A DNA stretch of 64,000 bases from Halichoerus grypus. Taxonomy: Eukaryota; Chordata; Mammalia; Carnivora; Phocidae. The stretch spans positions 148,483,935 to 148,547,934 of the forward strand of contig NC_135715.1 of NCBI RefSeq assembly GCF_964656455.1, written 5' to 3'. Numbering within the stretch: position 1 is the first letter of the stretch; every line of letters starts with the position of its first letter. A program made the translations under genes and the position numbers. Of this stretch, positions 35,191-47,617 are shown piece after piece. The notes below the pieces were generated by a model. That model did not search any database, had not been told where the DNA came from, and saw only the letters and a program-made list of their open reading frames with translations.

Positions 35191-35600
35191 TCACTATTTG
35201 CAAGTGACATGATACTATACAAGAAAACCCTACAGACTCCACCAAAAAAAGTATTAGAAGTAATAAATGATTTCTGTAAAGTTGTGGGATACAAAATCAA
35301 TATGCAGAGATTTGTTGCATTTCTATACAGTAATAACAAAGTAGCAGAAAGAGAAATTAAGAAAATAATTTCATTTATAATTGCACCAAAAATAAAATAA
35401 CTAAATAACTAGGAATAAACTTAACCAAGAAAGCGAAAGACATGTACATTGAAAATTATAAAACATTGATGAAAGAAATTGAGGATGTCAAACAGAAAGA
35501 TATGTCATGCTCATGGATTGGAAGAATGTTAAAATATTCATATCACCCAATGCAGTTTATAGATTCAATGCTATCCTATAAATGTAATATCGCATACTTG
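35191..35600 (+). mobile_element. Inverted 5' segment of the same L1
   Basis: At about 35190 the strand switches: 'actatttgcaagtgacatga' begins sense ORF2 reverse-transcriptase sequence, continuing with 'ccctacagactccaccaaaa', 'ggaataaacttaaccaagaa' and 'gattcaatgctatcctata'. In L1 order its far end meets the upstream end of the antisense part almost exactly, as expected from twin priming. The frames at 35158-35400 and 35442-35648 are broken ORF2. Confidence 0.9.
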
Positions 35601-36558
35601 CAAGTTGTAGTTTCTCAACAGCAGCATGTTATAGTTTATGGACTTTAAATACTAATAAGAAAGTTTCTTAAAGAATATTCCCAGGGTAGAAATAAGTTGT
35701 GTTTATGATTCAGGATTGAAAAGTAAAAAAAAAAAAAGAAAGAAAAAAGAAAGAAACAATGAAAGAAAGGAAAAAAGGAATGTAAATATTATGAAAACCC
35801 TGTGTAAAAGTTTTAGAAGAAAGAATGCATCTTTCTGAAAACCTTGGAACTGAGTTATCATGTTGTGACAGTTCTGGCTTTATTCACTGAAATCCCTTGC
35901 TGTCTTTTTCCTGTTTGTAAAAATAATTTTTTAAAAACCACCTAAAAAATGGCTAGTGGCCACCCAAGCTGTTCTATTTAAGGAGAATTATTTAAGGAAG
36001 TTGCCAACAAGAAAATAAAACTTCCTGTTTTTAATTTTTATTTTTAATTTGTAGTCAATAGTTAAATAAAATACACATTACTTCCAAATCATATTTATTA
36101 CCCAGAGCTGACAAGATTCAGTCCAAACAGATGTATGATTTTAGAATCTAGCCAAATGAGCATGCTACATTCCACCCTTCTGTGGGGCTGAGGATTGGTG
36201 GGGGTGGAATTGGAAGGGTATGCTAGTGGGAGAGCATGTAAGGACATGTTACATTTGAAAAAAACAAATTTACTGCAATATCAAACTTCACCTTCCGTGA
36301 AGGAAAGTCATACTGGAATTTTCAGAAAATGTAGAAAGAATGCAAAGAGGTGTCACCTTGTTTCCTAGAGATGACATTCATTCACATTAGAGTCACTAAG
36401 GAGACCTACAAGTGCCAGTATCCAGGACTTATCATCAGATTTTCTGATCAATGTTTCTGTGGTGGGGACTGGACATGCATAATTTTAAAAAGCTGTGCCT
36501 GTTCCAGTATTTATAATCTGCATTCAGGATTGAATAAAACAATCCACCCCATCCCCAC
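35601..36558. other. Unassigned DNA with an A/G-rich tract
   Basis: An A/AAAG-rich stretch lies at 35726-35780. No gene or named repeat was recognised in the rest. Confidence 0.5.
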
Positions 36559-37003
36559 TATGATAGTTAATTTTATGTATCAACTTGATTGGGCTGAAGG
36601 ATACCCAGATAGCTGGTAAAACATTATTTCTGTACACGTCTGTGAGGGTGTTTCTGGAAGAGATTCACATTTGAATCCGTAGACGGAAGAATAATATCCT
36701 CACTAATGAGAGTAAATTAAAAGGCTGAATAAAACAAAAATGTGGAGTAAGGGCAAATTTGCTCTCTCTGCTTGAGACTGGACATCTACTATCTTCTGCC
36801 CTCAGACATTGGCTCTCCTGGTTCTCAGGCTTCCAGACTCAAACAAGGACTTACACCCTTGTCACCTTAATTCTTAGGTCTTCAGACTGGAACTGAATTA
36901 CACCACTAGCTTTTCTCGTTCTCCAACTTGAAGATATATATATATGCTAGCTTAACATTTACTTTTTTAGTTCCGTTTCTTTGGAGAACCCAGATTATTA
37001 TGC
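36559..37003 (+). mobile_element. LTR-like mammalian repeat (family not named)
   Basis: It starts 'tgatagttaattttatgtat' and ends near 'tctttggagaacccagatta', the start and end of a common mammalian repeat I recognise by sequence but cannot name with certainty. TG...CA-like ends and about 450 bp suggest an LTR. Internal sequence follows it throughout, with moderate divergence. Confidence 0.65.
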
Positions 37004-38174
37004 TGTCCCCACAGAAAGAACAACTCTAGAGAAGAGTTTCTTGGGTTTTATCTATATCTATGTTATATAGTTGACATATTGCATTTACTCCTACCATCTT
37101 CAGGTTTTCCAAGCCATTCCTCAGTGGCCTCTAGCAGCTCAAATTAAGAAGTCAACTCCTACCACACACATTCTTCACTTAGTTGTTCAGAATGTAGAAC
37201 ATAACTCAAAAGACACTAAAGTACTAAAGCAATAACCTCACCATGATGGATAAAAATATTAGATGAATAAAAACATTACATGGGAATTTGGTAACACACA
37301 GTGATTCCTCCATCCTGCTCTACTCTTTTAATTAATTACTTGGATCGTGTCTACTTGAGTTCCAAAGTATCACCTGTATGTATCACTATTTTGATAATTT
37401 CATGCTACCCACCTAAAACAGGTGTCATCCCTCTTCATCCGAAAAGACTGCATATTTTCATCATTAGAGAGTGGCCTCCAATTTCAGATTGTCTTGTTTC
37501 AAATCCCAGCTCCAGGATTATGTGTATTTCTAATCTTCCCCAAGAGGACGGAAAGCTGGAACGTGGGCATTTTACCTCCATGTCTTATCCCTGTCTTTTA
37601 TTCCAATTCCATAGATTCTTGAGGCTAGAAGGGATTTCCAACTTTCTCTCATATGTTCTGAGTTCTCTCTACTGTATGGGTTAAAGATTAAATCCATTAT
37701 GATTGCCTGTTGATATTAAGAGGAGCTCAAGCAATTGACTTCAAAATTGCCTTTGCAACAATATCTTTCAAAATATTCCCTGGCCATAGTCTCACACATA
37801 CATTTCTAGATGTCAGAAATTAAATATTGACTGATGCTTTGTATTTGTGCTCTATCAATCCTAAAGCTCCCTGAAGTAAGTGAATAAGAAAAATCGTGAA
37901 TGTTTTTGTTTTTTTTTTTTTTTTGACTATTTAATAAAGGTAGCTTTGGCCACTTCTTAGTGAAAAGAAGTAATAATTTCATTACAGCCCTAAAATTTCT
38001 AGGAATGGATTAATCTCAAAAGGATTCGACTGCTAAAATTTTGTCATTTTAACAGCCTCAGTGTTTAATAAAAAGCCACTATTGGAACTCACTTCATCCT
38101 ATATGTCCAAGACACAGGAGAGAAAAAAAATGGGGAAGAGAAGGCTTATTTTTAACCTGAGAGAGAAAAAAAAA
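37004..38174. other. Unassigned DNA, no gene seen
   Basis: It contains a plus frame of 127 codons at 37301-37684 with no recognised similarity, and a T-run near 37905-37924. No named repeat. Confidence 0.5.
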
Positions 38175-38370
38175 TAGAGTCAAAGTTCTATTTCTAGCTC
38201 AGCTACTAATCATCTGGGCAATTTCCTAAGATCACTTTCTGTATGAAAATGATAAGAATACCTCATAATTGAGACTTTTTTAGAGTGAAATGAGATACTG
38301 AATTCAATGTACTTGTCATGGTGGTTAGTACATTGTGAGTGCTCAGAAATTGGTAGCAGTAAGAACAATA
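38175..38370 (+). mobile_element. MIR SINE, sense
   Basis: 'ctagctcagctactaatcat', 'gggcaatttcctaagatcac', 'aatgataagaatacctcata' and 'tgtgagtgctcagaaattgg' follow the MIR consensus from its core to the 3' end. Confidence 0.75.
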
Positions 38371-39621
38371 ACTATTACAATAATTATTAATATTAATACA
38401 TTCATTATTTTTAGGAGGGGAATATAATCACCTACATGAAGGGAAAATAGCTGTAATTTACACTTCCCACCTAATTTAGCATTTCCTACCTAATTTAGTG
38501 AACTAATGTTTCACTACAGCACTAATTGCTCTTATTTTTAGAATATAGTGCCTTTCATGTATTTGATTATTTTTCTCTGTTAATTATCAAAGAACTTTAA
38601 GACTTCTGGTTGTACTTGACATTTTAATGTGTCACAAATCAGGGAAATTGTTGACATCAGACATTAACTATTCTTAGATCATAATACTCTTTGACAAACC
38701 AATGGAATCTATGGACTTTATCTCCAGGACTATACAAATGTATATGAAAGGGTTATAAAAGATTTGAAGAGTTTCTGAAGCATATCTATGCATACAGTAG
38801 CAGTCTACAATCCAGAAACCTAGAAGTCCCACTTTCATAAATAGAAATATTTCACAAATTTTTTTTTAAAAATAATTGTTTCCAATTCTCAGTATTATAT
38901 AATTATGTAACTAAGTTATGACCTTAATTCAGAAAAAGTCTGAAAGTCAGCCTAAGAAAAAGTCACAAAATTGTATCAGAGGTGCGTGTGTTTGTGTGTG
39001 TGTGTGTATGTGTGTGTGTGTGTGAGAGACAGCAACAGAGACAGAGACAGAAAGGGACAGAGATGGGGAGATTTCATATAAAGTTGTTTTTCTCCAAAGT
39101 GATACATAATTTTTAAATTACTGCATTTATTAAGGTGATTTTTAGTCTACTTTAAAGAAAAGTTATGCACTAATCATAAAATTGTTGAAAATGGTAGAAT
39201 ATGGGTTGACCCTCCAAACTGAACATTATACTATAAAACTACAGAGGGATACTCATTGAGGAATATACAAATATGTCAAATGAGTAAAAGGGCAAATAAA
39301 CAATTCTCCCAATTTGGGGATTTAAAAAATGGGCCATTATAAAGCACTAAGGAAAATGGAGCTAATGACACAATTAGCTAATGGGAAAAAATAAGTTGGA
39401 TACCTACCACACATCATTTGCTGAAGTTAATAAGAGATGAGCTAAACACTGTCAGTGTTAAGATGAAAGCAGAACAAAACATAATTGAATATATAATCTT
39501 GGATCAGGGATTACTTTCAGAGCAAGATCTTAAAGATAAACACCAAAAGTCACAAGTCAGTGCCAGTCAAGGCAGCATCAGTCTACAGATCATTTTTGTT
39601 TACCATTCCAGGATTTTTTTA
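38371..39621. other. Unassigned AT-rich DNA
   Basis: It includes the imperfect GT tract at 38985. The 99-codon frame at 39418-39717 begins in unassigned DNA and ends in the following SINE. No gene is supported. Confidence 0.5.
38985..39024 (+). repeat. Imperfect (GT)n microsatellite
   Basis: GT units with interruptions (ttt, ta), followed by GACAGA-rich repeats to 39060. Confidence 0.93.
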
Positions 39622-39637
39622 AAAAGTGTACAATATT

Positions 39638-39830
39638 GGGGCACCTGGGTAGCTCAGTTAGTTAAGCATCCGACTCTTGGTTTTGGTTCAGGTCATGATT
39701 TCAGGTTGTGGGATTGAGCCCTACCTCCGGCTCTGCTCTCAGTGGGGAGTCTGCGTGAAGATTCTCTCCCTCTGCCCCTCCCCCCACTCGTTTTCTCTCT
39801 CTCTCTCTCTCTCAAATAAATAAATCTTTT
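39638..39830 (+). mobile_element. CAN-SINE, sense
   Basis: 'ggggcacctgggtagctcag', a B-box-like 'gtgggattgagccctac', a CT-rich body and 'caaataaataaatctttt'. The perfect target duplication AAAAGTGTACAATATT lies at 39622 and 39831. Confidence 0.96.
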
Positions 39831-39846
39831 AAAAGTGTACAATATT

Positions 39847-40926
39847 TAAACATTATAAAATTTTGACTACAAATATAATTAACTAGCTTTTTTGTAAAAA
39901 TAAAACGACTGACAAAACTGGACTAATATTTCCAGAGTGCACCCATAAAGCAGAGCTGGGTTCAGGGGTCTCCTCTAGAAAGAGGCAGGAGTTATCCTGT
40001 AAGTTGTATTACTGACTTGCTCTGCTTTACTCTTTTTCCTTCCAGCCTGAACTCTGTGCTTTTAAAATTGAGATCTTGGTAGAGATCATATATAAACAAA
40101 ATATTATAAGTCAAACTAAAATAAAAGCAGCAAAACAAAGAAAAAATTTCAAATGATAGTTTAATATTTTTATTATTAAAGACAAATCTCAAATGAATTA
40201 GAAAATAAGTATTTCATTACAAAAGTAATCCAACGTAGAATTCTGCACTAGTGTAATTTTAATTATGTTAGGTTTAAGTTATATTTAAGTTTCACATTAA
40301 AAAAATGGTATAGTTTTTGAAAATGTAATTTTGCAGTGTAGCAGATGTTATGGGCTGATGAGTTATAAAAACATTATGATTAATCATCTATGCCATGTTA
40401 AAAAAAAAAGAAAGAAAAAAATATTTAGAAGTATGTTTGCAGGGTTGTATGTGTTAGCAAAGAAGTTGGGCATCTGACCTAACACTGACATTTCCCATAT
40501 TTCTGCTATAATTAAGAAAACTTTTACATTAATGTAAACTCTGTAAATTAAGAATAATTCCTTATGAATTAAAGTTATTCCTTAGTTTTTACTGTACATG
40601 TGCCTTGAACTGATCCATTTCCTGTATTTTTCGAGCCCAGTTCCTGAGTGTTCCCTTTCTTTACGTGAATTTTCCTATGTCCTTCCAATAAATGACTTCA
40701 CCTTTGTTACTCAAAAAATTTCCCATTGTGAATTATGGCTTCTTTGTATTAAATAATTTCATAAACACTCTGCCAGAAAATAAGCTGTTGAGTATGCCTT
40801 CCATTTTTTTTTTAGGTTAACATTCATTTTTATCTTAAACCATTTCACAGTGGATTTTATTTCCAAAGATTCTTTTGACCAAATTCTGTCTTGTGTAGCT
40901 AATGGTATCCTCCTTTTTTTCCTCAC
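39847..40926. other. Unassigned AT-rich DNA
   Basis: No gene or named repeat was recognised. Confidence 0.5.
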
Positions 40927-40940
40927 AGATATATAAAATA

Positions 40941-41120
40941 ATTTTTTAAAAATTTATTTATTTGAGAGAGAGAGAGAGAGAATGGGGGGAGGGAGAGGGA
41001 CGAGCAGACTCCACACTTAGCATGAGGTCTGACACAGGGCTCAATCCCAGGACCCCAGATCACGACCTGAGCTGAAACCAAGAGTCAGACGCTTAATCGA
41101 CTGAGCCACCCAGGTGCCCC
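40941..41120 (-). mobile_element. CAN-SINE, antisense, older subtype
   Basis: 'aaatttatttatttgagaga', an AG-rich body, 'gagtcagacgcttaatcgac' and 'gagccacccaggtgcccc'. AGATATATAAAAT occurs on both sides (40927 and 41122). Confidence 0.94.
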
Positions 41121-41139
41121 TAGATATATAAAATATTTT

Positions 41140-41879
41140 TAAGCACTTGTTGGGCAGAGCCATAACAAAAATGCAAAAATTCATAGCATCTTTTGATCCT
41201 TTCAGACTTATAAAAAATCAATAATTTATAATTACAAGGAATTAAGAGTAAATCAATATATATTTATTTTCATTACAATTTCTTGAACTAAATAAAAAGT
41301 TAAAAATAAATTCAAATATAATTTTCTCTTATTTCCCATTTCTAAGACTTGGCTAAAAACAACAGAAAATGTTTTCCCTAAATTTTAATCAACAGTTTTT
41401 CCATATTTCAATAAAGAATAAAAAGTATATGAACACTGAATTTCAAGAGACTAGTTTCAATAAAATGATGTTTTAAAATTTTAGGTAAAATATTTAAAAA
41501 ATATGTAGTGTTACAAACTTTGCTTTCAAGTTTAGAATGTTAAACGTGTATTAGAATGACAGTAAGGATGAAATATACATGTACTTTATAGATACACACA
41601 CACACACACGCATATTTAGCTGAAATCTAAGACTATGAGTTTTCTGTAATATTTATTCTGACCCATAGCAATTAGCCATATTTCCATGATTCTGATGTTA
41701 ATTGGACAAGTAGATTCAAAATCTATCTGGCCTGATTCAAATAAACATTTGAAATTAACTTAGAATAAGATTTTTTTAAAAAAGGAATTTCTCCATCCTG
41801 ACAAGTGATTTTTTTTTTTTTTTTTGGTAATACTCTATTGCAATTTAACCTTTTTCTGATCTTTTCAGCCTCAGAAAAG
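41140..41879. other. Unassigned AT-rich DNA
   Basis: A short CA tract lies at 41595-41609 and a T-run at 41809-41825. No gene was seen. Confidence 0.5.
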
Positions 41880-42240
41880 ATGTTTATTCACCAAGTCAAC
41901 ATATACCTAGTAATCATCTGCTTCATTCCAGGAACTGTTCAAGGCACCAGGTGTACAACTGTGGCCAACACAGTCTTTCCCCTTTGAAGATTATATTGTA
42001 GCTGTGGGAGGCACACAACAAACTAATCAGTGCATATGTAGTAATTCAGATCACAGTAAGAGTCATGGTGAAAAGTAAAACTGTATGTGTCTTAAATGGG
42101 GGTGGTGAAAGGCGGGTGGGGAGAGTAATATTAGATATGGAATGGTCAGAGAAGATCCCATTGATGGCATTTGAGGAAAGACCTGCAGGAAATAAAAGAG
42201 AGAGGCTTCTGAATTTTGGGGGAAAGAGTGCTCCATGTTG
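41880..42240 (-). mobile_element. L2 3' end, antisense
   Basis: 'ttccaggaactgttcaaggc', 'gaagatcccattgatggca' and 'tttgaggaaagacctgcagg' follow the antisense L2 3' end, including the block meaning 'increase, then fewer-than' typical of that region. Frames on both strands here (42063-42287, 42065-42271) are by-products. Confidence 0.7.
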
Positions 42241-42530
42241 CCACCACTTTGGTCACAAGTATCATCATTAAGACTAGTCATTTCCACTGTCTATAAAATC
42301 AGGGGGTAAAATTTCTGACTGGCCTTAACACTTCATGCTACCTGTCTGCTACCTCCCTCACATGAAATATCATCTATAACTTAAAAGAAAATAACTTGAA
42401 ATATATAAAAGATAGAAAAATAAAATAGAAGAGAAAGAGAAGAAAGGAGAAGTGAGAGAATGGATTATTGCATAATACATGTATTCTCAGAAATAAGAGC
42501 AGAAAAATAATGGAAAAATGCATTTTTTGG

Positions 42531-42577
<47 letters not shown>

Positions 42578-43289
42578 GCATTGTATCCTATTAGGCTTGT
42601 ATCCTGTTAGGCTCAGTAAATTCCAATAGTTTGAATCTTTACCGATGTGGAAAAAAAAAGAGAGGATGTTTAGCTAATAAAGAGGAAATATTGGGAAGTA
42701 TACCAACACCAAGTTTGCTCCCATGTTGTGTGCTGTCATTCTCTATCAATAAAACAATCAAATGTGGAAGTGAGTTACGTGTTCATATTTCATAATGCTG
42801 AGACATGGTGAGAACGATGAATTGACAATATCTATCTTACCCGGATAGATGAAAATATTACATAACTTTACTCTTAATGAAGTGCTCTTCTTTTCTTCAA
42901 AGTAAACCTTGTGACTATCCTTAAACTACAATTTATGTTTGAGATGAAGGGAACCAATTGCTTTATCCCTTCATAAGCTAAACACTTGTATATCTGCTGC
43001 TCCAAGGGACGATATTTGAATACTTACTGATCTTCACATAGCATAAAAGCCTCCAAATGTTTGCCAGTAGACAAAGGTTTGCGAAGACTACAAACTTCAA
43101 TTAATATCCCAAAGAAGATATGCACTTTTCATAACCTTATTCCTCCTAGTTTACTTCTTATATAATCACATCATTTTGCTTTTTATTTTGGGATGGAGGT
43201 CACAGATTTGTTGCGTATCTTCATGTCTTTTTTATTTGGGTAGTCTCCATCTCACTTCTTTCTTTCCGTTCTTATTTTGTATTCCATTG
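42241..43289. other. Unassigned DNA, no gene seen
   Basis: It includes an A/G-rich stretch at 42405-42460 and the (GT)n at 42535. No named repeat otherwise. Confidence 0.5.
42535..42570 (+). repeat. (GT)n microsatellite
   Basis: About 18 GT units in non-L1 context. Confidence 0.97.
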
Positions 43290-44640
43290 TCTAAAAATAA
43301 TTACTCTTTGCCTACCATGTATCCAGCTCTGGGGCTATGGTTGTGAGTAAGGTAGACATGGTTCATGCTCTTATAGAGCTCACAGAGTAGTGAAGAAAAT
43401 CCTCAAGTCAATAGCAGTAATTACATAATGCAATGTTTGCTGTGATGGGGTTAGTATAACTTATCATGGGAGCTCCTTTGTGTAACACTTACCCATAACT
43501 TAAAAGGGAAATGGGCAAGGCAGATTTCTTGGAAAAGGGGACATCTAGGCTATAACCTAAATATAGGTAGATAGTTGCCAGGAGAAGCAGCAGACATAGC
43601 ATGTTCAAAGACCAAGAGAGATAAAAGATAGCATAGCGCATTCAGACAATTATAAATTGTAGAGGGGGGCTGAATAATACAGTGGCTGAAAGGTGTGATG
43701 GAAAGCAGAGCCAAATTCTGTGGAAGATCACGAACCAAGTTAGAGATTTTAGGCCGAATCCTGGTGGGAACCACTGAAGTTATTGAGGGAGGAGAGGGAA
43801 ATGGTAATGTTTAAATGCATTAAATAGGTTGGAGGAAGGTTAAACAAAGTATTCTTGTAATAATCCAGGAGACAAGATGCTGAATGACAACTAAAAAGAT
43901 GGTGATGTTTAAAAGATGGAACTGATATGTTTTAAATGATGGATTAAAATGTTCAAATAAATAAAAATGGACCCTAGGTTTCTAACTCAAGCAAATAGGT
44001 AAATTACGACATTTCTCCCTAAGATAAGAAACAAATTCATCTTGGGACATGTTGAATTTGAGGGGTATGTGAGATGGAGTCGCCAACTTACTTTTAGATA
44101 AATAAGACAGATTCAGGAGAGATGCAAGCTAAAATATACTTATTTAGGAAAGTAAATGGTAACCGAAAGAGTGAGATGGTCTCATACAGGGTAATACCTT
44201 GAGGAATTGAAGTTTTTTGTGGGAGAAGGAAAGAGAGAGAAGGGAGAGAAAGAAAGAAGGAAAGAGAGAGACTGAAGATACAGAAGATAAACTCAGGAAC
44301 TAAGTGCCTTGAAAAGGCTGCACAAGGTGAAATACAGGTCACAAGTAGAGGATGTAGCAGCCTTGATGTTAGAAGAATACTTCTTTCCATTGTCCTGGGT
44401 GGGAAGGAAAAAGGGACGATTACAGAGATGCTTGTGAAGTGATGTCAGAAAGTGGAGAGAGTCCTATTTTCTTCGTTCTGTAGAAACCTTTGACTGAACA
44501 TTTTCAGGAAAGGGAGGTAAAAATTTGAAGAGAGTGGAGAAAGTTTGAAATGTTCACTGAGGAGAATGGGGAAAAACTCACCAAGAAAACAGAAAAGGAT
44601 TCGAAGAAAGAGTTGAAGGATGGATTAAATTTGGAGATGG
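43290..44640 (-). mobile_element. Long L2 copy, antisense
   Basis: Over 1.3 kb can be followed against the antisense L2 order: 'ctaccatgtatccagctctg', 'ttatagagctcacagagtag', 'aaccactgaagttattgagg', 'cttgtaataatccaggagac', 'catcttgggacatgttgaat'. It is heavily diverged, with a purine-rich expansion at 44222-44272. Minus frames at 43550-43774 and 44094-44390 are remnants of the L2 reading frame or chance. Confidence 0.7.
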
Positions 44641-45674
44641 TGGGATGAAGAGAAGAACAAGAATGTAAGTTAGACATTTAGGCTGAAGGGAATAAAAGGA
44701 TGTGATCAGAGAGCATATAAATGTCAACAAAATGAAGAGAGAATGAGGCAAGCAAATGGCAGTAAACCCTCAGAAATAAAGCTTTAAAAGTATCTTTATG
44801 TATTTTACACCTGCGACAGGAAGGCAAAGGAAGCTGGATTAGGTAGAGGAAGAAACTCCAGTTGAAATGGAGGGTAGAGGACAGCCTTGGCAGACCCCAT
44901 GGCAGAGCTCTGAAGCTAAAATGGCCCGTTAGAATTGCTCTCGCGTGGGCCTTGTTATTCATGTTGCTATCAGTTACTTGACGTGAGCCCTCCTGAAAGG
45001 GATACAACCCTAGGCCAGGCAGATCTCTGCCTCTGAGGCAATCCTTGAAGATGCTAGTGGCTGACAGCTGCCTCCCCATACACTTCCAGAAAATCAGGCA
45101 AAATGTTCCTCCTTGAAGAGGGATCATTCAGTGCAGAAGGACCTATCTTACCATGTGTCATCACGTTTCATTGAATGGGAATCATCAAAATGAATGATTT
45201 GATGTGCTTTGTACATAAGCTGCTGGCGGTTTAGTTATTGATATGCTTTATCATAAGTGGATAAGATCATTCATTTGCTAAGAAATGAATACATTATGTT
45301 AAGTGTCACAAAAATACCAATGTTATGCTTTGAAGTAAAAATTTTAAAGGCTTATTTTTTATGCCTTACACCTGATGAGTTGAAATTGACTTGAGATTTA
45401 TGATTTGTAGCAAACATACCTTGGAGTATGAGTAAAGATGCGACATAGACTCAGTAAGCACTATGGACTGAATGAACATGGGAGACTGATATACACAGTC
45501 CTATGGGGTGATGATAAACTCCAAACAAGAGTTATAATTATGTTGTTTTTCATTTGTGTAATTTTTTTTATCTTCCCTACTTTTTCTAAATATAAGCCTT
45601 TTAATCTTCCAATTAAGATATTCTAAGTGACTAAACAAAGAAGTAATTATTGAGAAGCAAAAAGAAAATGATTA
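44641..45674. other. Unassigned DNA containing the longest open frame
   Basis: The minus frame at 44678-45127 (149 codons) is the longest in the window. It overlaps a locally GC-richer stretch at 44810-45120. The peptide has no recognised domain. An old LTR or retrotransposon piece is the most likely explanation. Confidence 0.4.
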
Positions 45675-45691
45675 AGAAGTAGAGTATGTTT

Positions 45692-45888
45692 TTTTTTTTT
45701 AAGATTTTTATTTATTTATTTGACAGAGAGAGACACAATGAGAGAGGGAACACAAGCAGGGGGGAGTGGGAGAGGGAGAAGCAGGCTTCCCGCCGAGCAG
45801 GGAGCCCGATGCGGGGCTCGATCCCGGACCCCAGATCATGACCTGAGCCGAAGGCAGACGCTTAACGGCTGAGCCACCCAGGCGCCCC
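45692..45888 (-). mobile_element. CAN-SINE, antisense, young arctoid type
   Basis: T-run, 'gacagagagagacacaatga', 'aagcaggcttcccgccgagc' and 'gagccacccaggcgcccc'. The perfect 17-base target duplication AGAAGTAGAGTATGTTT lies at 45675 and 45889. Low divergence suggests a recent insertion. Confidence 0.97.
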
Positions 45889-45905
45889 AGAAGTAGAGTA
45901 TGTTT

Positions 45906-46494
45906 CTAAACTGTCTTGTAAAAGGTTTATTTTCAATATGCATTATTTCTTTTGTGAACATGTAAATAGATACTGATGATTAAAAGTCATACTGATAACA
46001 TTTATAATAATTTTGTTACTATAAGTGCCAAATAAGACTTACTTCCTCAAAAGCTTGAGTATTTAAAACATTTTGTAATTGATTGTGCTAGAGAAGTTAA
46101 TTTCTAACAGGAATGAATGAATCAGACGATACATATACCAAATGTATTGAAAGTCAGTTTGCTATGGAAAAGAAATTTTAGAAACTATGATCTGAATTTC
46201 AAATGCAATTTATTTATACACACAGTCAATCAAGCCTTGATGTTGGCAAATATGGGGAGCCATACGTGTCCATTTTTCCTGACCTGAAATCACTCTTAAG
46301 AGTCAAATAATCTTGGAATGGTGCTTCTGAAAGCACCATGAGTTTAACTTCACATTTGTTTTCATCATCACTTCCACCACAAGACTGATGTTTACGAGTG
46401 AGTGTAAGTGGTACAGATGGACAAAAAAGCCTGAAGAAACTTTCTGACACAACTCCCTAACTCTAGATTTCCCTTTCTCCATTCTTCACTCAGA
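45906..46494. other. Unassigned AT-rich DNA
   Basis: No gene or named repeat was recognised. Confidence 0.5.
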
Positions 46495-47130
46495 TAGCTT
46501 ACAGTCATTTCAATTTATTAATTTATTCCCTTACTCATTCACTCATTCGTGGAACACTCTTTGTATATTCGCACAGAGCACAGAGTGTCAGCTGTATTCT
46601 AGAACTACACTGCCCAATTACAGTAGCCCAATGTAGCTATTTAAGTTGAAATTAATAAATAAATAACATGAAAAATTCAGTTCTGTAGCCACACTAGCCA
46701 CATTTCAAGTGTTCAGTAACTATATGTGGCTAGGGGCTGTTGTATTGGCAAGCACAGATATGGAACATTTCTGCTATCAGTACAAAGTTTTATTGGGCAG
46801 CCCTATTCCAGTGCCTAGGAATGCAGAGATAAAATTTGAAATCTCTGCCATGAACAAGTTCACAGACTATTGGAAGAAAATTCAATACAGAAAACTTCAA
46901 AGTACTCTTAGATAACAAAGAATAAGTACCTAAATGAATCTGGAGAGGGATAGGGAATCAATAAAATGATGCCTGAATTGAAGCTGAGGGGTTGAGGAAA
47001 GGTATTTCAGGCACAGGGCATATCTTTTGCAGTGCTCTCATGGAGGAGAACCAAACAAAAAACAGAGGCATGATACTTCAGGGACATGCAAATAATTTGA
47101 AATGGTTAGAGTATAGAGTGATCTTGGATG
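46495..47130 (-). mobile_element. L2 3' end, antisense, split by a hAT element
   Basis: 'attcactcattcgtggaaca' at the left corresponds to the tandem ATTC-rich L2 end. After the DNA transposon, 'ccagtgcctaggaatgcaga' resumes L2 and continues with 'ggtatttcaggcacagggca' to about 47130. Confidence 0.6.
46600..46808. mobile_element. Non-autonomous hAT-Charlie element (MER58/MER33-like)
   Basis: 'actgcccaattacagtagcc' at one end and 'agttttattgggcag' at the other form imperfect inverted ends. Between them 'actagccacatttcaagtgt' and 'atatgtggctaggggctg' are hallmarks of this Charlie group. It lies inside L2. The exact family name is uncertain. Confidence 0.75.
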
Positions 47131-47153
47131 AGTGGATGAGGTTCTCCAAACAG

Positions 47154-47156
<3 letters not shown>

Positions 47157-47190
<34 letters not shown>
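47157..47190 (+). repeat. (GT)n microsatellite
   Basis: About 17 GT units just beyond the L2 copy. It inflates the plus frame at 46992-47222, which is not a gene. Confidence 0.97.
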
Positions 47191-47193
<3 letters not shown>

Positions 47194-47604
47194 CCCCTCT
47201 AAAAGGGAATAGAAATATCTAACTCTAAAGATTGATGTTAAAATTTATTTTTAATATGTGAAGCACTTAGCTTCTGGCATGATTAAGAATTTATAAATAT
47301 TAACAACTAGTAGTATTAGCATTATTATATTTTCATTAATATTTAAAAAAATGGAAGTATGATCTGGAACTTCTCCAGAATCAGAAGCAGAAGTATATTT
47401 CTGATTAGAATACCACACTTAGTGATATTTAGGAAGAATATTAAACTGAAAATGTTCTGACACTTCTCTTCTCTTTTTTAAGTGCAAGTGGTGGGAAAAG
47501 CAGGGCATTAGAAAGTGGAGGTGGAGGGTGGAAGATCACAAGCAAAAAAAGAGAAATGAAACTTAGAGTACATAGAGCCAATATTTTACGTTTTGCATAG
47601 GTGT
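47191..47604. other. Unassigned AT-rich DNA
   Basis: No gene or named repeat was recognised. Confidence 0.5.
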
Positions 47605-47617
47605 CTATGCTTTTATT

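Noticed and set aside
35158..35648. Plus frames that look protein-like
   Set aside because: They are L1 reverse-transcriptase sequence in the inverted segment of an L1 insertion.
46992..47222. Plus frame with a Cys/Val repeat tail
   Set aside because: The tail is translated (GT)n and the front is antisense L2.
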